Of a stretch of 64,000 bases of DNA, positions 55,901 through 64,000 are shown in pieces. Position 1 is the first letter of the stretch; every line of letters begins with the position of its first letter. The stretch is from NCBI RefSeq assembly GCF_000004195.4, contig NC_030684.2:104671929-104735928 (forward strand). The letters are read 5' to 3'. Both the position numbers and the translations under genes were made by a program. The notes below the pieces were generated by a model, which ran no database searches, was not told where the DNA came from, and worked only from the letters and a program-made list of their open reading frames with translations. The DNA comes from Xenopus tropicalis. Its lineage: Eukaryota; Chordata; Amphibia; Anura; Pipidae.

Positions 55901-58900
55901 TCAGTTGCTCTGTGAGAATCGAACGGAAACATTTTTTTTTAGGCCAGTTTGATCTTGCCTGTCACTTTTACAGGGGAATGATATAACCTTTACTTGTGAG
56001 AAGCTGTCTGCTTGCATCCATGTCTATCACACAGACAACTGCTCAAAAGAAAATAGCCATGTGGAAGACCAAAAAGACCCTTGGATAGGCGAAATTGAAT
56101 GCAAAAATAAATAAACTTTGCAGATCCGATAAAGAATTGGATTTCATCATTACTATTAAGATGCAGCAATTTGTCCTGCTGGTACAAACCCTATAAATAG
56201 ACAAAACCCCTAGTGTGCACTTTACAGTGCCATCATCATACTCGCATCACATGATACAGATATGATAATACTTTTGATTAGAATGCTATTTTGTCTGACA
56301 GCTGCAGTCTGTAGGCCAAGAGAACCAGGGTACAGCCTAGGATTATTCAGTATCTCTCATATCTGCCCTATATGGTTTACAAAGATTACAGATTGATTGT
56401 AACCCCTATATTACAAGTGGAGATTTTTCTATTAGACAAATCTTGCAGCTTCTTGAAGGTGTTTTGTACTTGTGTGTATTCTAATAAAAGTTCTTTTTTT
56501 TTTTTTTGCATCTAAGTGTGCATAGATTACAGTAATGTAGTAGAACGCTTTGCATTCACCCACACAAAATTCACCATGGCGCATCTAAATCAGGACAGGT
56601 GCACTGAGTACTTCCAAACAAATACATAATTCAGATTTTGCTTTAAGCACCAGAAAGCTGGACATAATTTGAAATTACAAATGAAAATTTCAGGATTACC
56701 CATATCAGTTTTATTCATCTCAATAAGTCTGGGTAATTAAAGCAATTTTTGACTATGCTTAACCCGGAGTCCACAATTAGATCTCATATTCAGTTTGCTA
56801 TTCTGATTTGCTGCATGCTTATTATGAACATTTGTACATAGTTTAAAATGAATCAGAAGTAGAAATGGTCCCTTTTCAAAGCAGCCACTAACTATTAGAA
56901 CAACATATAAACCAATTTTTTAAAATGTAGTTAGTGTGTAACTTACCAAGTGGGCAAGCTCAACCTTCTGTTCCAGAAGGCGTAGCTCTGTCTGTTTAGT
57001 CCGCCTTTCCTCAAAGAGCTCACGTCTCTCAGTCTCCACTTGTTTCTTTTCTTCTTCAGCCTGCACTTCAAGCTTTTGTTCTATTTCGTGGCGCCTTTTT
57101 TGCTGCAGTTTGGATAGGAGAAATTGTAAGTAAATTAGTCACTTTGGCTGAAGACGTGCAAAACAAATATTTGCATGACATGTTATATTGGCACAGACAA
57201 AAAATTACAAATTACCAAGCATACATTACCTGCTCTGTTGCCACATTTGACTCTTGCTTAAACTTCTGAAGAGTACCCATCAACAGGCCAAATATTCGCC
57301 GATTCCTGTAATTAAGAAGAAAATAAAATTATATGCAAGACTTAAACCTCCAACTTCGATTTTAAGTCAACTGTTTTGACAAAAAAGAAAAAAAGGGGGG
57401 GGGGGTGCAAAAGTAAATTTTTTCTACCTTTGTTTGCCTTTCTCATCCATGTTCTGATCTTGTATAAGATCTCGGCGTGTACGTTCTTTGGAGGTAGCAA
57501 CAACTGAGGACTGCAACGCTGGCTACAATTTAGAAACAAAATAGGAGTAAGTACCTTTGACACGTAGGACAACATTAAAGCAACCCCACTCTTGGATTAA
57601 AGGAGATATATTGTATAAAAAACAAGAATGTGCCAGCGCATTATACTTCTCTAAATATACTTGAGAGTAGTGTTTCAGGCAGATGTACTGAAAATTTCAC
57701 AAAAAACCCCTACCAATCCCACCCATCTGTTCTTCTTCCCGCTGCCCCCTTTCCCAAACTGTGCAGGGGAGCTGGCAGCCCTCAGAGCACTTCATTGTAG
57801 GATAGGAACCAATCAGAAGCTAGGCTGACCTAGAAACTGAAGCCTGTCTTTGCTTGTGTCACTGCAGGGTTGCAATTGGCTATGCCCCACCCACTGTGTG
57901 TCTGTCAGGGACCATTAGGACAAACCCACCCCTGATTTTAAACAGACACATAGTTACATAGGGTTGAAAAAAGACCAGAGTCCATCAAGTTCAACCCATC
58001 CAAGTAAACCCAGCACACACAACCCACACCTACCAAGCTATACACTCACATACATAAACTATATATACACAACCACTAACTGTAGATATTAATATCACAA
58101 TAGCCTTGGATATTCTGATTGTTCAAGAACTCATCCAGGGCCCTCTTAAAAGGCATTAACAGAATCTGCCATTACCACATCTATAGGAAGGGCATTCCCC
58201 AACCTCACTGCCCTCACCGTGAAAAACCACCTACGCTGCTTCAAATGGAAACTCGGTTCCTCTAATCTAAAGGGGTGACCTCTGGTACGTTGATTGTTTT
58301 TATGGGAAAAAAGACCACCCCCTATCTGCCTATAATCCCCTCTAATGTAATTGTACAGAGTAATCATGTCCCCTCTCAAGCACCTCTTTTCCAGAGAAAA
58401 CAACCCCAACCTCGACAGTCTAACCTCATAGTTTAAATCTTCCATCCCCTTAACCAGTTTAGTTGCAAGTCTCTGCACTCTCTCCAGCTCATTAAATATC
58501 CTTCTCAAGGACTGTAGCCCAAAACTGCACTGCATACTCAAGGTGAGGCCTTACCAAGGACCTATAAAGGGGCAAAATTATGTTCTCATCCCTTGAGTCA
58601 ATGCCCCTTTTTTATACAAGACAGCACTTTATTTGCTTTAGTAGTCACAGAATGACACTGCCTGGAATTAGACACTGCCTGGAATTGTTATCTACAAAAA
58701 CCCCCAGATCCTTCTCCATAAAGGATACCCCCAACAAACTACCATTCAGTAGATAGTTCATGTTTATATTATTTCTACCAAAGTGCATAACTTTGCACTT
58801 GTCAACATTGAACCTCATTTTCCAGTTTGCTGCCCAGTTTTCCAATTTTTTCAAATCGCTCTGCAAAGTGGCAGCATCCTGCATGGAACTTATAGTTTTG

Positions 58901-61900
58901 CACAATTTTGTGTCATCAGCAAAAATAGAAACAGTACTGTCTATGCCCACCTCCAGGTCATTAATAAACAAGTTAAAAAGCAAAGGACCAAGGACAGACC
59001 CCTGCGGTACTCCACTAACCACACTGGTCCAATTAGAAAATGTTCAATTTATCACCACTCTTTGTGATCTATCCTTCAGCCAGTTCTCTATCCAATTACA
59101 AATATTATGTTCTAGGCCAATATTCCTCAATTTGATCATTAACCGTCTGTGAGGTACTGTATCTCTGTGAGCAGATCTATAGAGAGCTCCAATAAATAAT
59201 AATGATAATTTTTAGCCCAAAGTGAAAGCAACACCATAAATTATTCATTATTGCCCACAGAATTAGGGTTTTTTCACGTATCACATACAGTGGCTTGCAA
59301 AAGTATTCGGCCCCCTTGAACTTTTCCACATTTTGTCACATTACAGCCACAAACATGAATCAATTTTATTGGAATTCCACGTGAAAGACCAATACAAAGT
59401 GGTGTACACGTGAGAAGTGGAACGAAAATCATACATGATTCCAAACATTTTTTTACAAATAAATAACTGCAAAGTGGGGTGTGCGTAATTATTCAGCCCC
59501 CTGAGTCAATACTTTGTAGAAGCACCTTTTGCTGCAATTACAGCTGCCAGTCTTTTAGGGTATGTCTCTACCAGCTTTGCACATCTAGAGACTGAAATCC
59601 TTGCCCATTCTTCTTTGAAAACATCTCCAGCTCAGTCAGATTAGATGGACAGCGTTTGTGAACAGCAGTTTTCAGATCTTGCCACAGATTCTCGATTGGA
59701 TTTAGATCTGGACTTTGACTGGGCCATTCTAACACATGGATATGTTTTGTTTTAAACCATTCCATTGTTGCCCTGGCTTTATGTTTAGGGTCGTTGTCCT
59801 GCTGGAAGGTGAACCTCCGCCCCAGTCTCAAGTCTTTTGCAGACTCCAAGAGGTTTTTTTTCCAAGATTGCCCTGTATTTGGCTCCATCCATCTTCCCAT
59901 CAACTCTGATGGACTTCATGGTGTTGTTGTTCCCAATATTCTCTTAGACAACCTCTGAGGCCGTCACAGAGCAGCTGTATTTGTACTGACATTAGATTAC
60001 ACACAGGTGCACTCTATTTAGTCATTAGCACTCATCAGGCAATGTCTATGGGCAACTGACTGCACTCAGACCAAAGGGGGCTGAATAATTACGCACACCC
60101 CACTTTGCAGTTATTTATTTGTAAAAAATGTTTGCAATCATGTATGATTTTTGTTCCACTTCTCACGTGTACACCACTTTGTATTGGTCTTTCACGTGGA
60201 ATTCCAATTAAATTGATTCATGTTTGTGGCTGTAATGTGACAAAATGTGGAAAAGTTCAAGGGTGCCGAATACTTTTGCAAGCCACTGTATGTCTCCTTT
60301 AAAAGAACATCATACTTTTTTATCATCTTCATCCTCTGCGTCGCTTTCCTGGCGTGACTCTCTTCTTTGGCGACGCTCCCCACCCAGCCTAGAAAAGTAA
60401 AATTACCCCTATTACAAAATTCCACAGGAATCATATGCATTTATTTAAACTGCATTACTGCTTAAATAAAATGAGCGCTATTTCTTTTTAATTGAACTTT
60501 GGCCTGATTTCCTTACACAAATACTACACTGTAACACTTATGAAATGTTTTAAATTAGTGGAGCATAAATTCGCAAAAACTTACATTACTGGTGAATGAC
60601 TGCACCTGATAACTAGTGGTACCTGTAGCCAAAAGCCATCAGAAATCAGCACTTTTATTAAAGGGGTTGTTTACCTTTAACTTTTATTATGACACGGACA
60701 TTGAAAAACCATGAATGAAAACCAACTGCAGATTTTCTCAAAACATCGGTTATTTAACTTCTTGTTCAGCAGCTATCTGGTTGCTAGGATCTTGTTTTAC
60801 CTTAGCAACCAGTTTAAAGGAGAGACTGGGGTATGAATAGGAGAGGTACATGAACATTGTCTGATACACACCAAATCTTGATAATTTTTGGGTGAGCGCT
60901 GCTACTGAATATAGCCAGAAGCCATCAGCCAACGGCCACGAAAAGACAAGAAGTGTGCAACATCAAGTTTGACTTGAAACTGGGCTATTAACAAGAGGCC
61001 CAGGGGGGTGGGTCATGTTCATATAAATAGACAATCAAAACTTCTACAAGTAATTCACTTCACCCAACTCTGTTTAATTTTAACACATATACACAAATGG
61101 TTTTTAAACTTCTTTGTCTCAAACAACTACTTTGATCCAACATTTGGTTAGGGCCCTTTAGTTGACAATACAGTTAAACTTATAGATTGACTTGTATCAA
61201 ATATAAGTTTTACACTGTAGGATCAAACGGTAGATTAACATGGAACTTTAGATTAACATAGAGTAAATACAGACTATTTTACTAAATAATTTGAAATCTT
61301 ATCAAGTTGGTCTTGTAATTGCTAGGTCAGGTCTTCCAATGTTGCAAAAACCTTGGATATCTGCAGGGTCACAGCCCAAGACATATTTCAGTAAGATGGG
61401 TTTTACCCTTTTACTGAACCCCCCCCTCAATCATGCATTGAACAGAAAAAAATACTGTTATATGCAAAGAATTAAAAAGCATTGTAAATAAAATGGACAT
61501 GGGCTATCCATGGCTTATGAATCAAGTGTTTCAAGTTAAAACACAAAATGAGAAACGTCAAACTGATTCTTTTATGAGGATAAAAATGATGCCAGTATCT
61601 CTCCACCTTCCTGCATTGGGCTAGCAATAATGGTGGAAAAAGGCAGTTCTCACCTGTTGAGTGCACCTTCAAAGTCTCTCTGTTTGGCTGGGGGCCCTCC
61701 TCCACTATCAGAGAGTCCACGCCTTAAGAAACAAAATTAAATAATTAAAAAAACCATATACAAATATCATATATGTACTATATATTTTCTATTATTATCT
61801 ATCAACCACTACTATCTGCATAAGAAGTGCATGAGTGCAGTGTATTATGTTAGTCTATTTTGGCATACAATGAGATACAGGATTTGGAGTTGAAATTCAA

Positions 61901-63819
61901 TATTTGGTTATGTGCATAATTCTAGCAGCTAACCCACAATGATTGCACACGTCTTCTAACCAATGACATGCCAAACTAGGGGTATCAAATACCAACCCCA
62001 GTTTAAAACAACCTAGGAAGTGCACATCACATTTATTTATTATTTATGTCCACAGTGGGGAATGTATGGGCTGTGACAAAGTTATTAGCAGGGTCAAAGA
62101 CATCTAAGGTGCAATAAATCAATATTCAACACGAGCCCTGTGCATGAAGATGTTTCCTGCTTATTTTAATAGTTTATTTTATTATAAAGCACCAGCTTAT
62201 CATTGCTGTTTTAATTTGTACTTCACCCCCTACTGCTGCCAAAAGTTAGCATAAATTTTCAATGAAATTCCTTTCCTCCCACAATCACCAAATGTACAGT
62301 AAAAATGAGCACTGAAAATAAAACTCTAATCCTGTACTGTACCTTCAGTATTTTAGAATTTTTAGAACAATAATAGAGCATTTTAATGTATTATTAAAGG
62401 AGACGGAAAGGCAAAGTCACTTGGGGGTGCCAAAATGTTAGGCACCCCCACTGCATGCGCAGTAGAGTGAAAAGCTGAACTTTAACAGAGAAGTCGGCTT
62501 TTCACTCTACTGTGCATGCGCCGGCCGCTGGCATTTGCAGGAAAAGGAAGCGCTCACTACAGGTACCCCAGGCTGGTGCCTTTTTCTCCTAACAGGGGCA
62601 CCAGCCTGGGGTACAAGGTAAGCGAATTAAGTCGCTTGGGGGTGCCTAACATTTTGGCACCCCCAAGTGACTTTGCCTTTCGTTCTCCTTTAAAGCCATC
62701 AAACAGCACAATTAAAAATGCCCCTAATGTTGTAGAAAATGATGAATATATGGTGCCTGTTTTTATCTGGGTAAAAAAAAAATACCCATCTTTTAATATG
62801 GCCCCTTTATTGGAACACCCCCATAGACAGGCTTCAGTTGCCTATCAGGTTTGCCTAGCTGCCGATTGTTATCTATCCTATGTGCTATCAATGTGCTCAG
62901 TTTTATTAGGAGACCATTAACCCGACTGTTTTGAAAAATCACATAAGATGCAACACAAATGTGTGTTATTCTGTATAGTCCATTTGTGGCACAGCAGGAG
63001 GTGACTGCACACAATGAGGATAAATGAATGTAAGAACTATGCTGGGGAAGCATGCAGCAGCTATATCTTCTCTTGCACCTAAGCTCTGGTTGTATGAATA
63101 CTAACCCACAGTGGTCAATTACTGAATTGACTAAATAAATAAAACACTAATTTAAAAGTTGCACTATGTTCAATGAATTCCCCTCAGAATTTGTTCTGAG
63201 TACCCATCTTAAACCTCTTCTTTATCTACGCAGCAACCTTTAAGCAGCTTGGTATCAGGGGCTTCTCAGCAGACAAGTAATTAGTTTGATCAGCTCCTCT
63301 AAAATTTTTTTTTTGAAGACCAGCAATTTCTAAAATTAAACTGGACTCATTCTTGTTTAGTACCAGAAATAAAAAAAAAACATAGATATTTCTTAATTAA
63401 ACAATAGGCAAAAAGTATGTTCAAGCTCAAGTCATATTCATTCAGTTAATGTTAAAAAGGGGTGTATACTGACAAGTGGGGGGTGGGGCGCTTAGGTATA
63501 ACCAGTGATTCTAGTCTGTAACCTGTTACCACGTTCCGGTGCTCATCTTTTTCAAAGGGGGTGCGCCTAACAACTTGGCCCCCAGTAATGTTACCATGAC
63601 CTGATAGGCTAAGCATCTAAGTACAACAGAAGTGCACAAATCTTTACTGTGAATATTCAAAATGGCAAACTGGAACAGGCACAACAAACAGTTCACTTAA
63701 GTAATAAACAACGATTTTAAATATGTCAATGAGTTTCATACCTTAGTAAAATCCCACCGCGGCCTCTACCTCCAACTACATTAGGACCTGTGAGGGACAG
63801 TCGTCTTGCTTGTGCAGGC
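51628..63819 (-). CDS. pnn: Pinin (PNN), all but the first coding exon
   Basis: Spliced coding sequence on the minus strand: 63742-63819, 61654-61722, 60316-60388, 57428-57522, 57230-57305, 56947-57102, 53653-53791, 51628-52904. It encodes about 653 residues of a roughly 700-residue protein; all GT/AG junctions keep frame. Landmarks in order: [40 protein letters not shown], the glutamate/arginine-rich coiled coil ([16 protein letters not shown] ... [14 protein letters not shown]), the signature [38 protein letters not shown], a long acidic region, a poly-serine RS domain and the basic tail [10 protein letters not shown]. Pinin is a nuclear-speckle splicing factor that joins RNPS1 and SAP18 (PSAP complex) at exon junctions and is also reported at desmosomes. 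The first exon, with the start codon, lies beyond the right edge. Confidence 0.97.
53653..53791 (-). CDS. pnn: PNN exon with the pinin signature
   Basis: The minus-strand acceptor is tctgttacag|CAA and the donor AATG|gtaagt. It encodes [20 protein letters not shown], then [20 protein letters not shown], nearly identical to the mammalian protein. A CR1-like LINE lies about 40 nt into the upstream intron. Confidence 0.95.
53832..55158 (+). mobile_element. CR1-like LINE, copy B, in a PNN intron
   Basis: Plus-strand frames: [52 protein letters not shown] (FADD kept) and [20 protein letters not shown]. The 3' end reads 'ttgaacttgatggacatatg' and finishes at 'cttactatgttac'. It is a different subfamily from copies A and C. 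Frameshifts make it inactive; orientation is opposite to PNN. Confidence 0.78.
56947..57102 (-). CDS. pnn: PNN coiled-coil exon
   Basis: The minus-strand acceptor is aactgcag|CAA and the donor TTG|gtaagt. It encodes [20 protein letters not shown] through [11 protein letters not shown]; exactly 52 codons. Confidence 0.95.
57230..57305 (-). CDS. pnn: PNN exon
   Basis: The minus-strand acceptor is taattacag|GAA and the donor CAG|gtaatg. It encodes [20 protein letters not shown] followed by VATEQ. Confidence 0.95.
57428..57522 (-). CDS. pnn: PNN exon
   Basis: The minus-strand acceptor is aaattgtag|CCA and the donor AAAG|gtagaa. It encodes [20 protein letters not shown], then [11 protein letters not shown]. 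Confidence 0.95.
57576..57945. repeat. Probable TTAAAGGAG-type repeat next to CR1 copy C
   Basis: It starts 'ttaaaggagatatattgtat' like T2-type elements, and has 'gaaccaatcagaagctaggc' and 'gggttgcaattggctatgcc' inside. The right end is not found before the LINE. Confidence 0.4.
57948..59162 (-). mobile_element. CR1-like LINE, copy C, in a PNN intron
   Basis: The minus-strand frames contain [60 protein letters not shown] and [20 protein letters not shown]. Same subfamily as copy A (shared [18 protein letters not shown]). The 3' tail 'ggttgaacttgatggactct' is at the left. 5' truncated, with breaks. Confidence 0.8.
59288..60288 (-). mobile_element. Tc1/mariner element, internally deleted, in a PNN intron
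   Basis: CAGTGGCTTGCAAAAGTATT at the left is mirrored at the right end (aatacttttgcaagccactg), TA on both sides. The inverted repeats extend about 210 bp with few differences. The minus strand keeps the C-terminal transposase part: [20 protein letters not shown] (second catalytic D) and [19 protein letters not shown] (catalytic E). The N-terminal DNA-binding half is missing, and a frameshift follows the ELEMF segment, so it cannot encode active transposase. Confidence 0.88.
60316..60388 (-). CDS. pnn: PNN exon
   Basis: The minus-strand acceptor is cttttctag|GCT and the donor AAAAAA|gtatga. It encodes [20 protein letters not shown] and then DDKK. A Tc1 copy ends only 27 nt past the donor. Confidence 0.93.
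60658..60955. repeat. Dispersed TTAA-type repeat, copy 2
   Basis: TTAAAGGGGTTGTTTACC start, with 'ctatctggttgctaggatct' and 'accttagcaacca' shared with 8724-9136. The right boundary is approximate. Confidence 0.4.
61654..61722 (-). CDS. pnn: PNN exon
   Basis: The minus-strand acceptor is tttcttaag|GCG and the donor AACAG|gtgaga. It encodes [20 protein letters not shown], then LN. Confidence 0.94.
62394..62693. mobile_element. T2-type MITE with long inverted repeats, in a PNN intron
   Basis: TTAAAGGAGACGGAAAGGCA and inverse ends enclose 300 bp. The arms also include 'cacttgggggtgcc' against 'ggcacccccaagtg', and inside there is a second inverted pair 'accccaggctggtgcc' against 'ggcaccagcctggggt'. 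TTAA at both ends. Confidence 0.75.
63742..63819 (-). CDS. pnn: PNN exon 2 (first visible)
   Basis: The minus-strand acceptor is tttgtttcag|GCC and the donor TAAG|gtatga. It encodes [20 protein letters not shown], then GGILL. It matches the region after the first-exon DPNDVR in mammals. Confidence 0.93.
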
Positions 63820-64000
63820 CTGAAACAAATTAGGAACACTGATTCAGTTTTCACAGAAAATGTATGCACCAATCAATAAAAGGATTATTACTATAAACGT
63901 AGAGTTGAAAGGTATACGATCAGCAGCCAAAGAAAGTGAAACTAACTTACCAGAGATAGTAAGAAAAAAGCAGGATGCTAAAAACATGTAAGTATACCCA

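Noticed and set aside
1..64000. CRISPR arrays, operons, phage or plasmid features
   Set aside because: The repeats present are transposon families with target duplications, and genes are intron-rich; this is a vertebrate chromosome.

Overview
This is a vertebrate nuclear window, most likely from a clawed frog (Xenopus, probably X. tropicalis). The basis is compact multi-exon genes with GT/AG introns, proteins that align well but not closely with mammalian orthologues, and dense amphibian-type DNA transposons, including a SPIN-family hAT copy. The species call is inference. All protein, family and element names rest on recognition by eye; no database search was run.

Four genes are visible. 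(1) Positions 1-3913, plus strand: the 3' eight exons of DLGAP5 (HURP), a spindle and kinetochore-fibre microtubule protein; its 5' part lies off the left edge. (2) Positions 5154-12034, minus strand: a complete galectin-3 gene (LGALS3), 5 coding exons and 256 residues. A non-coding first exon with a TATA-like/GC-box promoter is proposed near 18420-18551. (3) Positions 27395-40419, minus strand: a second galectin gene, 143 residues with a single carbohydrate-recognition domain (CRD). Its three CRD exons (89, 160, 156 coding nt) mirror those of LGALS3 (89, 166, 156), so the two look like tandem relatives. (4) Positions 51628-63819, minus strand: pinin (PNN), exons 2 to the last; the first coding exon lies off the right edge. 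DLGAP5 and LGALS3 face each other tail to tail; LGALS3, the second galectin and PNN all run leftward.

Most of the rest is transposon sequence. I see CR1-like LINE fragments (three), an L1/Tx1-like LINE fragment with a 13-bp target-site duplication (TSD), two Penelope-like remnants with a GIY-YIG endonuclease, an internally deleted Tc1 element in a PNN intron, several hAT-type non-autonomous elements with exact or near-exact 8-bp duplications, TTAA-type elements, and Harbinger-like palindromic elements flanked by TAA/TTA. Nested insertions allow some relative dating.

No operon-like gene cluster, CRISPR array, rRNA or tRNA was recognised. The best candidates for novelty are the second galectin gene (micro-exons, altered sugar-site arginine) and the CpG-rich palindromic family ending in GGGGCACATTTACTAA.
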